NCBI GenBank assembly: GCA_018825965.1
Contig: JAHKAA010000028.1
Location: forward strand, 1 to 64,000
DNA length: 64,000 nt
From: Gammaproteobacteria bacterium
GTDB lineage: Bacteria; Pseudomonadota; Gammaproteobacteria; Enterobacterales; Alteromonadaceae
Direction: 5' to 3'
Shown here: in pieces, positions 13,874 through 22,970 of the stretch
Numbering within the stretch: position 1 is the first letter of the stretch
How the letters are laid out: every line of letters starts with the position of its first letter
Notes under the pieces: model-generated
Seen by the model: only the letters and a program-made list of their open reading frames with translations
What the model was told of the DNA's origin: nothing
The model's database searches: none
Made by a program: the position numbers and the translations under genes

Positions 13874-16786
13874 TTAAAACTTGTGGCTTAATGCAATACG
13901 GAAGCTGCGGCCTAAAGCATCATGATTAATAGAGTCAAAACCACGGCTTGAACCATAAGCTGCTGGTGGCTCCCTATCAAACAGATTGTCGATATTAAAG
14001 CTGATTGTGGTTTGAGCAAAATCATATCCCAGATTCATACGCCATGTAGTCCAGGACGAGACCTGACGGGTACCTTCTGCGTTTAATACACCTAATTCAT
14101 CCAACTCGTCCAGCTCGCGGCCACGCAGGCCTTCGATATCATCTTCATAGGAATCTGTGTAGTTCGCCGAAATACTGCTGAAGAAGTCTCCTCTGGACCA
14201 GCTAAAGCGCACACCAGCTACAGTTTCAGGGTAACGCCAGCTGCCAATCAGCTCTTCAATTTCGTCTGAGCCCGCTTTGTTGCGTTCAAAAGATAAATAA
14301 TGAGTGGCATCCAGACTAAGGCCAAAGGTGCCGGCTTCAGTATTAAACCTGTGATCGTAGGCCAGATCTATACCGCTTACAGTTTGCTCGCCGGTATTTT
14401 CCAGCAGTAATACGTGGTCACGGAACAGTGGTAACTCCGCAAAACGTGGGTCGTCGTATGCTACCCAGGCGTCCAGTATTTCCGCCATATTAGCGCCGTC
14501 TTGCTCTACATTCAGGCCTGCATTGTCTGTTACATCACAAAGAGCTTCGTCAAAAGAAATGCCCTGTGCACCTTCAGGTACTAAACCACAATGGCGTAAT
14601 GATGCATCCCCAATAGCGCGGGCCAGAACACCTGTCATATTGGTATCGACCAGATTTTCATGCTCAAAGCGCCAGTAATCTACTGTTAAAGTACTGTCTT
14701 CAGACAAACTTAAAGCAAAACCTAAACTGATAGAGTCTGACTCCTCAGCCTGCAGTTGTGGGTTACCCAACTCCAGCACATTGTTGCCGCGTTCATCACT
14801 AAAACCTTCGCAGAATAAATCAGCAACAGCCTGATTGGCACTACAGTCAAAGCTTGCTGTGGTGGTTCTGAGTTTAACCCCGGCCTGAGTCAGAGAAGGC
14901 GCACGGAAGGAGGTTGCGTAAGAGGCCCTGACAATCAGCTCTTCTACTGGGCGATAGCTAAAGCCAACTTTAGGGTTAAAAGTGCTGCCAAAATCATCAA
15001 AATGATCATAACGTGCAGCCAGCTGCATATCTAAAGTACTGGCCAGTGGCACGTTAAATTCTGAAAATGCCGCCCATTGAGTGCGTTCAGCTGCAGATAA
15101 ACTGGAACCAAAACCAAAGACATCGACCAGATAACCATTTTCAGCTCTGGCTATTGCATTGTCTGAAGGGGTATCAGTGATTTTTTCTTTGCGGATTTCA
15201 AGGCCAAAAGCAGAGCTAATGACGCTGTCGTTAAATTCCATTAAATCGCCATTAAAACGCGCATCCCAGCCCATCACTGTGCTTTTGCCTTTGCGGCTTG
15301 GCATTTCCTGAGCCAGAGCTAACAAGGCATCATTGTTGCTGTCATTTTGCAGGAAAGGGTTATACATGCCGGCCAAAGTACCGCTGGCACAGTTCAGACT
15401 ATCGTTGTCTGCGTCGTAGCTGGCGATACTGCCATTGGAGCAAAGTTCTCCTGCTAAAGCTGCATGATATTTATATCTGTTATAAATACCCTGAGTGGCC
15501 AACTGATCAGATTTTGATTCAGAGTAAATCACGGCTGACTCCCAGCCCCAATCGCCAATAGAACCAGACAAAGCACTGACTAAACGTAAAGCATCTGTTT
15601 CCACTTCTACTGTACGGGGTGTGCCAAAACGGGCATCAAAAGCAAAACCATACAGCTCGCGGCCTGCAACAGTATCAAAAGGGTCTATATACAACTGGTC
15701 GAGTAACTCATCCCGCAAAGCCGGACCAAAAACATCCAAAGCGCTTTCGTCGACATAAGGGCCTTCGCTGTCATCCAACTGGTTAATTGGCGCCGGGCTT
15801 GAGAGGGCAACAGATTTGGTCTTGCTGAAAAATACATCTGTATTCCAGCTGATATCGCCAAAATCTTTTTGGAAAATAGCTCCAGTGGAGTAACTGGTTA
15901 AATCTGAGTTCAGTTGGTCATCTTCATTGGGGTAATAAGCGCAAATTTCTTCACCAAACTCTGTAGTGACAAGAGCTGTAGCACAGCCTGGTGTGGCCAG
16001 TTCATTACCTGAACGTACAGAGTTGTAATAAATATTTGGTGTGTTTTTGGGCAGATAAGAGTAAGAGCTTTTTAACAGTGGAGAGCGGGTAAAATCTCTG
16101 TCCAGAGCACTAAAGGCATTACGGTCAAAATAATCCGCGAATACAGTCAACTGACCACCAGCCACTTGCTGGCCAAACACCAGATCCAGGTTGCGGCGGC
16201 TTTCATCGCTGGACGCCATGCTGTCGCCATAAGAAGCATTTAGCTCCATGCCTTCGTAATCTTTTTTCAGTATGTAGTTAATAACACCAGCTACGGCGTC
16301 GGCACCATAAATGGCTGAAGCGCCTGTGGCTAATACTTCAATACGCTCAATAGCGGCTAAAGGAATACTGTTCACATCAACAAAGTTCTGAGTACCAGCG
16401 GCAAAAGAGCTGGCTGCAACACGACGGCCGTTAATCAGTGTCAAGGTAGAAGCCGGGCCTAAACCACGCAATGATGCTGCAGCCTGACCTGCAGGTGTTG
16501 AAGTTGAAGTAGCACCACTTTCAGAGGTAGAAAAAGTACCTTCACCTCCTCTCAATTGGCCTACGTCTTTCAATAAGTCAAAAATAGTATTAGCGCCGGA
16601 CTTTTTAATATCGTCGCTGCTGATCACAACAAGAGGCTGAGCACCCTCTAAATCAACTCCTTTGAGGCGGGAACCTGTGACTTCGATTTTTTCTATTGAA
16701 TCGTTTTCTGTTGCAGTTTCAGTTTGAGCAGATACGGAAAAGCAGCAAGCCGCAATGGCCAGCGAAAGCATAGATGGTTTAAACAT
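13874..16786 (-). CDS. TonB-dependent outer-membrane receptor
   Basis: Energy-coupled outer-membrane importer of about 970 residues. The N-terminal signal peptide (MFKPSMLSLAIAACCFSVSA) is followed by a TonB-box-like IEKIEVTGSRL and the plug domain (SGANTIFDLLKDVGQL, INGRRVA, IERIEVLATGASAIYGADA). A 22-strand-type barrel follows, ending in a terminal Phe (ALSHKF), as expected for outer-membrane insertion. The class with RLKGVDLEGAQPL and serine/glycine-rich plug resembles receptors often linked to peptide or oligosaccharide uptake. The ATG at 16786 puts the signal peptide at the N-terminus. The upstream ATG (16807) adds seven residues. First gene of an operon with a YfcC carrier and an isoaspartyl-dipeptidase homologue. 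Confidence 0.9.
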   Translation of the reverse strand: MFKPSMLSLAIAACCFSVSAQTETATENDSIEKIEVTGSRLKGVDLEGAQPLVVISSDDIKKSGANTIFDLLKDVGQLRGGEGTFSTSESGATSTSTPAGQAAASLRGLGPASTLTLINGRRVAASSFAAGTQNFVDVNSIPLAAIERIEVLATGASAIYGADAVAGVINYILKKDYEGMELNASYGDSMASSDESRRNLDLVFGQQVAGGQLTVFADYFDRNAFSALDRDFTRSPLLKSSYSYLPKNTPNIYYNSVRSGNELATPGCATALVTTEFGEEICAYYPNEDDQLNSDLTSYSTGAIFQKDFGDISWNTDVFFSKTKSVALSSPAPINQLDDSEGPYVDESALDVFGPALRDELLDQLYIDPFDTVAGRELYGFAFDARFGTPRTVEVETDALRLVSALSGSIGDWGWESAVIYSESKSDQLATQGIYNRYKYHAALAGELCSNGSIASYDADNDSLNCASGTLAGMYNPFLQNDSNNDALLALAQEMPSRKGKSTVMGWDARFNGDLMEFNDSVISSAFGLEIRKEKITDTPSDNAIARAENGYLVDVFGFGSSLSAAERTQWAAFSEFNVPLASTLDMQLAARYDHFDDFGSTFNPKVGFSYRPVEELIVRASYATSFRAPSLTQAGVKLRTTTASFDCSANQAVADLFCEGFSDERGNNVLELGNPQLQAEESDSISLGFALSLSEDSTLTVDYWRFEHENLVDTNMTGVLARAIGDASLRHCGLVPEGAQGISFDEALCDVTDNAGLNVEQDGANMAEILDAWVAYDDPRFAELPLFRDHVLLLENTGEQTVSGIDLAYDHRFNTEAGTFGLSLDATHYLSFERNKAGSDEIEELIGSWRYPETVAGVRFSWSRGDFFSSISANYTDSYEDDIEGLRGRELDELDELGVLNAEGTRQVSSWTTWRMNLGYDFAQTTISFNIDNLFDREPPAAYGSSRGFDSINHDALGRSFRIALSHKF

Positions 16787-17257
16787 TTTTATTACCTGTT
16801 GCTTCATTACAGCACTGTCTGCTCTGGCAACCGGGTTGCAGAGTGATTTTCAGCAGGCTGTTAGTTGTTATGGTTTAGTTTTAAATAGCAAAACACCCAG
16901 CAGTGAGCTGGTGGTTTGGCTACTCGTTAAACCACTCCGACAGGTAGTAGGACGAGTAGTAATATGTAGAGAGCGATACCGCTTTTTTTAGCATATTACT
17001 TTGCAGATGATTAAATTCAGATGGCTTTAAGATTTAACCGCTCTGCCATCTTCTGTCAATCATTCTTCGTCAGTAAAACTGATCTTTGGTTAAAAAATAC
17101 CCACAACCATAGGCCTTTACCTGTTTTAGCTCTGTAGAAGGCAAAATTTAGCAGGACAAAAAGCTGCAGGATCTGGCAGACTTGCTGGACTAAAAACAAC
17201 ACTATGTATCGGGTAGTTTGCCCCTTGTTGTGACGAATTGATTTTCAAAGGCAGATA
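16787..17257. other. Divergent intergenic region between TonB receptor and arcB
   Basis: About 470 gene-free bases that must hold the promoters for the leftward TonB operon and rightward arcB. A small imperfect stem (CACCCAGC-AGTGA-GCTGGTG, around 16892-16911) is present in what would be the TonB-operon leader. I recognise no riboswitch, RNA gene or coding sequence. Confidence 0.45.
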
Positions 17258-19543
17258 ATGCAGCAAAGTGTTCACCCGCTAGTCCGGCGCTTAGCCGGGT
17301 TTTTAACGCAATGGGGCTGGTTACAGTGTTTTTGCCTGTGCTTTATCCTGTTGCAGGCGCTGACAGGGGTAATGACAGGGCTGTACAGTCTGTTGATCCA
17401 CGATATGGTACTTTGGTCCATGGTTCTGGGAGCTTTGCTGTTTTCTGCTTCTGTTACTCCTGCCTTTTTGTTAAGTAGTTTTTACCTGGTGCGGCATTTA
17501 GATGAGGCGTTGTTTTATTTGCAGGATTCTATCCGGCAGGAAAAACTACTGAACCAGAATATGCAGGAAACCATTCGTCAGCTGAACTTTGAAATTGAAG
17601 AGCGGAAAAAAGCTTTTCAGGCCAAACGCCGTGCTGTGGACGAATTACGCCGTGAAATTACTGAACGCCGTAAAACTCAGCAAGAGCTGGAAGAACAAAG
17701 TTTATTAATCCGCTCTATAGTCGACAGCTCGCCTGACTTATTTTATTACCGCGACGAAACCGGCCGTTTTGTCAGCTGTAATAAGATGTTTGAAGTCATT
17801 ATGGGTAAATCCGCTAAAGAGTTGATAGGTCATTATCCGGCAGAACTCTATGACGCTGAATCAACGCCTATAGCTATACTGACGGATCAGGAAATTTCTG
17901 CCAGTCGGGTAGAGCTGACATTGGATGTGGATTATCAAACCCCTGATGGCCGCATGTTATGGTTTGAAATGCGCAAAGTGCCGTTTTTTGATAAACAAGG
18001 CCGCTATATAGGTTTGCTTGGTTTTGGCCGTGATATTACCTCCCGTAAACTGGCTGAGCAGGCGCTGGAAAAAGCTTATCAGGACAAAGGCAAGTTTATT
18101 GCCACCTTAAGTCATGAACTGCGTACGCCGCTCAACGGCATTGTAGGTTTAACAAGGCGTTTATTGGAAAGTCCGTTATCCACAGAGCAACGCAGCTGGA
18201 GCAATACCATCTTCAGTAGTGCAGAAACCTTAGGAAATATTTTTAACGATATTATCGACTTAGATAAAATAGACCGTCAGGATTTGGATATTGTTTATCA
18301 GTCGGTGCCACTGAATGATTTTGTCCACGATATTTGTAATTTTGCCCATTTAATCTGTCAGCAAAAAGGCCTGTTGTTTATTGAACCAGAAGTTGTGCCA
18401 GAGCAGCTTTATGTCCGTTTGGATCCAACCCGGGTCCGGCAAGTGTTATGGAATTTAATTAATAATGCAGTGAAATTTACCGCCAGGGGTTCTGTAAAAC
18501 TGGAAGTTTCATTAGCTACTGCTGATCCGTCTGAGCTTTATTTTAGCGTCACAGATACAGGCATAGGTATAGTTGAGGCTGAACAGCAGCGTATTTTTGA
18601 TATGTACTACAAATCCAGCGACGGCAGGCGTTTAAGCATAGTGGGCTCAGGCATAGGTTTGTCTGTGTCCCGTGCTTTAGTTGAAGCTATGTCCGGTCAG
18701 ATTAAACTGAGCAGTGTGCCGGGTCAGGGCAGTACTTTTAGCATGTCTTTACCAGCACAGCTGACATCAGCGCCAGTTGCAGTGCCGCAGGCCATGTATC
18801 CGGCTTTAACTATATTGCTGGTGGAGGATGTGCCTTTAAATGCTGAGATTGCTACTAATTTGCTGGAGCAGCGTGGTCATCAGGTCATTCTGGCGGAAAC
18901 AGGCGAAGATGCCATGGCTTTGCTTGAAACCGAAGATGATATAGATCTGGTGCTGCTGGATATGCAATTACCTGATATGTCAGGTGATCAGGTGGCGCGT
19001 TTTATCCGCTCTGAACCTGCTTTAGCCAGACTGCCGATAGTAGTGCTGAGTGCAAATGTGCGTAAAGCCGAACAACAGTTGCAAGATGTGCGGGTGGACG
19101 GCTCTTTAGCTAAACCTATTAATACCAATAAGCTTGACCAAATTTTACATCAGCTGTTTGGCGCTCCTGCGCCTAAAGAAATCACTGCAGAAAAAGAGCA
19201 TGACCAGCAAATTCTGGATCAGCAAACTCTGGACGACTATCTGCAGTCTTTAGGTAAAAAGACCATGTTACGCAGTGTGCAGCTATTTACCCAATTGTTG
19301 CCTGGTTATATTAATAAAATGATGGAGACTGCTGTGCAGCAGGACGTCACAGAATTTCAGGAGGCGGCCCATAAACTAAAAGGGGCTGCAGCTTCGGTAG
19401 GGCTATTGTGGGTGCAACATCAGGCCAAACTACTGGAACAAAGTACTGAACTTCAAGGTATGGAAAATCAGCTGATCAATTTCCATTTAACAATAGAGCG
19501 GCACCTGGCCGCTCTGGAGGAATATATAGAACAATCTGTTTAA
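17258..19543 (+). CDS. arcB: Aerobic respiration control sensor kinase ArcB
   Basis: Tripartite hybrid kinase that senses quinone-pool redox state and phosphorylates ArcA. Order: two membrane segments (about 20-50 and 48-75), a coiled-coil linker rich in Glu/Arg (about 85-145), a PAS domain (about 146-270), HisKA with His286 (SHELRTPLNGIVG), HATPase (NLINNAVKF, DTGIGI, GSGIGLSVSR), a receiver domain with Asp568 (VLLDMQLPD), and a C-terminal HPt domain with His705 (AHKLKGAAASVGL). The 761 residues and the phrase ETLGNIFNDIIDLDKIDR are close to E. coli ArcB (778). It is convergent with arcA, only 58 bases apart at the 3' ends, unlike E. coli where the two are unlinked. Confidence 0.92.
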   Translation: MQQSVHPLVRRLAGFLTQWGWLQCFCLCFILLQALTGVMTGLYSLLIHDMVLWSMVLGALLFSASVTPAFLLSSFYLVRHLDEALFYLQDSIRQEKLLNQNMQETIRQLNFEIEERKKAFQAKRRAVDELRREITERRKTQQELEEQSLLIRSIVDSSPDLFYYRDETGRFVSCNKMFEVIMGKSAKELIGHYPAELYDAESTPIAILTDQEISASRVELTLDVDYQTPDGRMLWFEMRKVPFFDKQGRYIGLLGFGRDITSRKLAEQALEKAYQDKGKFIATLSHELRTPLNGIVGLTRRLLESPLSTEQRSWSNTIFSSAETLGNIFNDIIDLDKIDRQDLDIVYQSVPLNDFVHDICNFAHLICQQKGLLFIEPEVVPEQLYVRLDPTRVRQVLWNLINNAVKFTARGSVKLEVSLATADPSELYFSVTDTGIGIVEAEQQRIFDMYYKSSDGRRLSIVGSGIGLSVSRALVEAMSGQIKLSSVPGQGSTFSMSLPAQLTSAPVAVPQAMYPALTILLVEDVPLNAEIATNLLEQRGHQVILAETGEDAMALLETEDDIDLVLLDMQLPDMSGDQVARFIRSEPALARLPIVVLSANVRKAEQQLQDVRVDGSLAKPINTNKLDQILHQLFGAPAPKEITAEKEHDQQILDQQTLDDYLQSLGKKTMLRSVQLFTQLLPGYINKMMETAVQQDVTEFQEAAHKLKGAAASVGLLWVQHQAKLLEQSTELQGMENQLINFHLTIERHLAALEEYIEQSV

Positions 19544-19568
19544 CCCGTCAGCATCGGATTGAAACTAG

Positions 19569-19600
19569 AGACGGGCGGGTACCAGACCCGCCCTTACGGG
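19569..19600. terminator. Convergent terminator / REP-like copy B between arcB and arcA
   Basis: GGGCGGGT (19573-19580) pairs perfectly with ACCCGCCC (19586-19593) around ACCAG, with T-rich sequence on the right. It contains the 12-mer AGACGGGCGGGT shared with 3518 and 48686. It probably serves as terminator for both convergent genes. Confidence 0.65.
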
Positions 19601-19601
19601 A

Positions 19602-20309
19602 TTATTTTTCCAGTTTGCCTACAAAGCGGTAACCTTCACCGTGAATGGTGCTGATTAACTCCGGGCTATCCACGTCGGACTCAAAATGCTTACGGATACG
19701 GCGAACTGTGACATCCACAGTTCTGTCGTTTGCTCTGAGTTCGCGGCCTGTCATATGACGGATCAGTTGTTCACGGGTGAATATTTTACCCGGGCTGTCC
19801 AGCATTAAACGTAAGGCACGGTATTCACCTTTAGGCAAACGGCGTGACACACCTTCAGGAGATGTCAGGTTGCGGCTGTTTTCATCCAATACCCAACCAT
19901 TAAATTTCACCACACTTTTATGCTCTTCCACTACAGGTTGAGAGACGGTACGGTTTAACAGGTTGCGGGCACGAATTGTCAGTTCACGTGGGTTAAAAGG
20001 CTTGGTCAGGTAATCGTCTGCACCAATTTCCAGGCCTAAAATGCGATCGACTTCACTGTCACGTCCGGTCAGAAAAATCAGACCTACATTTTCTTTCTGG
20101 CGTAATTCACGGGCAAGAATCAAGCCGTTTTTGCCAGGTAGATTGATATCCATAACAATCAGATTAACTTTGTGTTCGGACAGTTTTTGGTTCATTTCTT
20201 CACCATTCACCGCTTCAACAACATCATAGCCTTCGCCTTCAAACAGGCTGACCAGATTAAGTCGTGTTACTTCTTCATCTTCAACAATCAGAATAACAGG
20301 GGTCTGCAT
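19602..20309 (-). CDS. arcA: Two-component response regulator ArcA
   Basis: OmpR-type regulator of 235 residues controlling respiratory and TCA-cycle genes under low oxygen. The receiver domain has the acidic pair Asp11/Glu12 (VEDEE), phosphoacceptor Asp54 ([12 protein letters not shown]), Thr81 ([10 protein letters not shown]) and Lys103 ([17 protein letters not shown]). The C-terminal winged helix has [19 protein letters not shown] and the recognition region [17 protein letters not shown]. Identity to E. coli ArcA is obvious over the first 120 residues. Upstream 20310-20494 contains two copies of a perfect 10-bp palindrome. The cognate sensor gene arcB is the convergent neighbour. Confidence 0.95.
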   Translation of the reverse strand: MQTPVILIVEDEEVTRLNLVSLFEGEGYDVVEAVNGEEMNQKLSEHKVNLIVMDINLPGKNGLILARELRQKENVGLIFLTGRDSEVDRILGLEIGADDYLTKPFNPRELTIRARNLLNRTVSQPVVEEHKSVVKFNGWVLDENSRNLTSPEGVSRRLPKGEYRALRLMLDSPGKIFTREQLIRHMTGRELRANDRTVDVTVRRIRKHFESDVDSPELISTIHGEGYRFVGKLEK

Positions 20310-20413
20310 TATGCTTAAACCTTATGTGAACGTAGTTAAGTATTTGATTTATATCTTTTTAGAAAGAAAGTGACCCATGGTCATTGTCTGAGCAATTATA
20401 TAGACCACAGATT

Positions 20414-20439
20414 TTGTTAACAAGTTTATTTGTTAACAA
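20414..20439. promoter_or_regulatory. Twin TTGTTAACAA palindromes upstream of arcA
   Basis: Two identical perfect palindromes TTGTTAACAA at 20414-20423 and 20430-20439, centres 16 bp apart, about 105-130 bases before the arcA start. The arrangement looks like a tandem operator. The binding protein is unknown, and the spacing does not match the 10-11 bp direct repeats of ArcA sites. Confidence 0.45.
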
Positions 20440-20494
20440 TTAGCCGGAGCTCAATTAAGTGGTTGAAAACTATATTGTTGTTTATACATTTATC

Positions 20495-22123
20495 TTATTT
20501 AGGGATCACCGGAAAGTCGATTTGAATGTCTATACCATGATCCAAAGAGCTTTCCAGTTGAATTTTTCCGTTTAAAGCCTGTGTTACCAGGTTATAAACC
20601 AGATGCATACCTAAACCGCTGCCACCTTCGCCTCTTTTTGTAGTGACAAAAGGGTCAAAAATGCGCTTTTTAATATTCTCTGGGACACCAGCGCCGTTAT
20701 CCTGATAATGCAGGTAACAACGGCTATTGGCCATAGTCACGCTGATGGTCATAGTGCCTTGTTCTTTATTTTCAAAGGCATGGATCAGGCTATTCATAAT
20801 AAGATTAATCAGGATCTGGCTGATAGGGCCTGGTTTACTCTCCAGCTCAAGTTTTTCATCACAATTCAGTATCACCTGGTGCTGAGTTTTTTTCAGGTTA
20901 GGCCGCAGTGACAACAGCACTTCGTTGAGCAACTGATACATATTAAAGTATCTTCTGTTGTCGTTGGACTGATCCACAGCCACTTGCTTAAAGCTACGGA
21001 TAAGGTTAGCTGCACGTTCAAGATTGCGGTAAATAATGCCAAGGTTTTCAGCGCTGTCGCCAAGAAATTTTGCCAGTTGATTCGAAGTTAATTTCTTATC
21101 ATCAAAAGCTTTTTGTATTTCGGCCAGCTTGTCCTGCATTAAAGTAGAAGCTGTAACTCCAAGCCCTATAGGCGTATTTACTTCATGGGCTACACCAGCC
21201 ACCATTTGGCCTAAACTGGCCATTTTTTCAGTTTCAACAATTTGATTCTGATACTGGTGCAAGGTGGATAAAGTGTTTAATAAATCTTGATTTGAAGTTT
21301 TTAGTGCCAGAGTTCTGTCATTAATTTTTTGTTCTAAATCCTGGTTAAGCTGACGTATTTCACTTTCGGCGCTGCGCAGTTTGGTCATTTGCTGCTCAGT
21401 TCTGTCCAGCATAGTGTTGATTGCCCGGCCCAGATTATGAAACTCAACTATTTCCATAGAAGGTACACGGATTTGATAATCTTTTTCTTTGGAAATTTTT
21501 TGCACTAAAGCCAGCAGGCTGTACAAGGGTTTGGTAAAACGCCGTTGTAATCTGTTGGCAATAATAAAAGCGCCAATTAAAGAGCAGAGGGCAATTAACA
21601 TATCGAATAACACTCTGTTTTGCACATAGCGGCTCAGTTCATCCAGACTGGCGCGTATATAGACATAACCTATTAATTTACCGTCAGATTCTATTTTTTT
21701 AGTCAGTTCCATTACGCCATCGCCTATGGTGGCGTTTTGGTACTGTTCTACTTTGTTGAACTGGGTAGGATAGGGGCCAACGTCTCTTCTGTTGTAACTG
21801 GCAAAAAAGCTCAGCTCGCCGTTTTCCTGAACTTTATAAATATGAATATTGTGCAGCCTGGATTCAGCGGCAAAAGATGCGATACGTTTGTCTTCTACTT
21901 CGGAATCATCTGTTTCGATAGAGCCTACAGCGTTAAAAGCAATGATGGCGGCGTAGGAGTGTAGTTGTTCAGACAGGTTTTTCTTTTCAGCTTTTACATC
22001 TTGTAAGGTGGCAATGGTCAGAGACACACAAAGAGTGATGCTGCAAATCAGCATCACAACCCAGATCAGTGCGCTTTTAATTGAACTCACTTTTAACGCT
22101 GGGCCCATTAATCCTTCCGTCAT
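20495..22123 (-). CDS. Membrane sensor histidine kinase (HAMP + HATPase)
   Basis: A 542-residue kinase with no clear partner. An N-terminal membrane segment (about 17-38) is followed by a periplasmic domain (about 39-168) resembling the small CHASE8-type sensor, a second membrane segment (about 172-190), HAMP (about 190-245), a coiled coil (about 248-300), the H-box with His at about 313 (VAGVAHEVNTPIG), and an ATPase domain with ILINLIMNSLIHAF, DNGAGVP and a GGSGLGMHLVYNL G-box. The H-box type HEVNTPIG is that of the HPK4-like kinases. No response regulator is adjacent except arcA, 185 bases downstream on the same strand, which already has ArcB. An alternative ATG at 22108 with AAGGA is possible. 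Confidence 0.85.
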   Translation of the reverse strand: MTEGLMGPALKVSSIKSALIWVVMLICSITLCVSLTIATLQDVKAEKKNLSEQLHSYAAIIAFNAVGSIETDDSEVEDKRIASFAAESRLHNIHIYKVQENGELSFFASYNRRDVGPYPTQFNKVEQYQNATIGDGVMELTKKIESDGKLIGYVYIRASLDELSRYVQNRVLFDMLIALCSLIGAFIIANRLQRRFTKPLYSLLALVQKISKEKDYQIRVPSMEIVEFHNLGRAINTMLDRTEQQMTKLRSAESEIRQLNQDLEQKINDRTLALKTSNQDLLNTLSTLHQYQNQIVETEKMASLGQMVAGVAHEVNTPIGLGVTASTLMQDKLAEIQKAFDDKKLTSNQLAKFLGDSAENLGIIYRNLERAANLIRSFKQVAVDQSNDNRRYFNMYQLLNEVLLSLRPNLKKTQHQVILNCDEKLELESKPGPISQILINLIMNSLIHAFENKEQGTMTISVTMANSRCYLHYQDNGAGVPENIKKRIFDPFVTTKRGEGGSGLGMHLVYNLVTQALNGKIQLESSLDHGIDIQIDFPVIPK

Positions 22124-22259
22124 CCGTCAATCTTCTGTCAAAGCTATAATATTGAAGTTACACGCATTTGCAAACTTTCACCAGTAACAGCAGCTAATCC
22201 CCTGACAAAAAATAAAAACAGGTTTATAGTTGACGCACTTGTGGCGATGAGGACAAACC

Positions 22260-22658
22260 ATGGACTTATGGGACAACTACAAAACGAGTGTTTTTTTGTG
22301 CCATCAACCCCTGGGTGATCAAATTAACTTTGCTATTATCAGTGCCCAAAACCCCTGTGGCCATGTTCAAACTCCTTCCAGAAATCTATTACTTGATAAT
22401 CACTTTGCCAACACCCTCGACAGCATGAACGTGCCTTACCGCGAAATTGTTGGTTGTTCACCGGATCTAAGTTTTCAGGAGAAAAGCTGGGCCGTGCTTT
22501 GTGATAAAACCAAAGCCATTAAGCTGGCCATTATGTTTGAGCAAAATGCGATTTATTGGGTAGAGCAGGGCAAGTTATTTTTGGTACCAGCTTTGTTGCA
22601 GCAAAATGAAGAGTATTTAGGCGAGTTTAATCCACGTCAGATTATAGTGGGACAATAA
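22260..22658 (+). CDS. DUF3293 domain-containing protein
   Basis: A 132-residue soluble protein with the DUF3293 hallmarks: FAIISAQNPCG near 27-37, the Arg-Asn-x-x-L segment (SRNLLLDNHF) and SWAV near the middle. The function is unknown. It stands alone between the divergently read histidine kinase and the convergently read small periplasmic protein, so it is likely monocistronic. GATGAGGACAAACC precedes the ATG. Confidence 0.75.
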   Translation: MDLWDNYKTSVFLCHQPLGDQINFAIISAQNPCGHVQTPSRNLLLDNHFANTLDSMNVPYREIVGCSPDLSFQEKSWAVLCDKTKAIKLAIMFEQNAIYWVEQGKLFLVPALLQQNEEYLGEFNPRQIIVGQ

Positions 22659-22664
22659 GCCAAA

Positions 22665-22958
22665 TTAGTTTTTCAGTACTTGCAGTATGGGTTCTATTTT
22701 TTGACCTAAAGCGTACTCCAGCTTCAGGCGTTTCAGCTTTTGTTTATGGGCTTCGTCTTCGTCTGCTGGCACTGTTAAAAATTCTTTAAAATCAGCGGCA
22801 CAGATGCATAACATGGCGGGTTTTGCCATGTTCTCCAACTGACCAAGCCGGTAAATCTGATGAGGGCAGGCCTGGGTTCTCTCTGGTGACTGAATACAGT
22901 TCGCCAAAACGCCGTTGCTGAAGGTTAATCCAGCCAGAACAACCAAAACCAGTCTCAT
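22665..22958 (-). CDS. Small secreted cysteine-containing protein, unknown
   Basis: Ninety-seven residues beginning with a clear signal peptide (MRLVLVVLAGLTFSNGVLA, cleavage before NCIQSP), then four cysteines in the mature part (Cys21, Cys31, Cys51, Cys53 by my count) that could form disulphides in the periplasm, and a charged helical C-terminus. I do not recognise the family. It starts 12 bases after rsmC and probably shares the trmB-rsmC transcript. AAGGATCTGCTG precedes the ATG. Confidence 0.6.
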   Translation of the reverse strand: MRLVLVVLAGLTFSNGVLANCIQSPERTQACPHQIYRLGQLENMAKPAMLCICAADFKEFLTVPADEDEAHKQKLKRLKLEYALGQKIEPILQVLKN

Positions 22959-22970
22959 CAGCAGATCCTT

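Noticed and set aside
20414-20439. Twin palindromes read as ArcA-binding direct repeats
   Set aside because: ArcA sites are 10-11 bp spaced direct repeats of GTTAATTA type. The spacing here is 16 bp and the core is GTTAAC.
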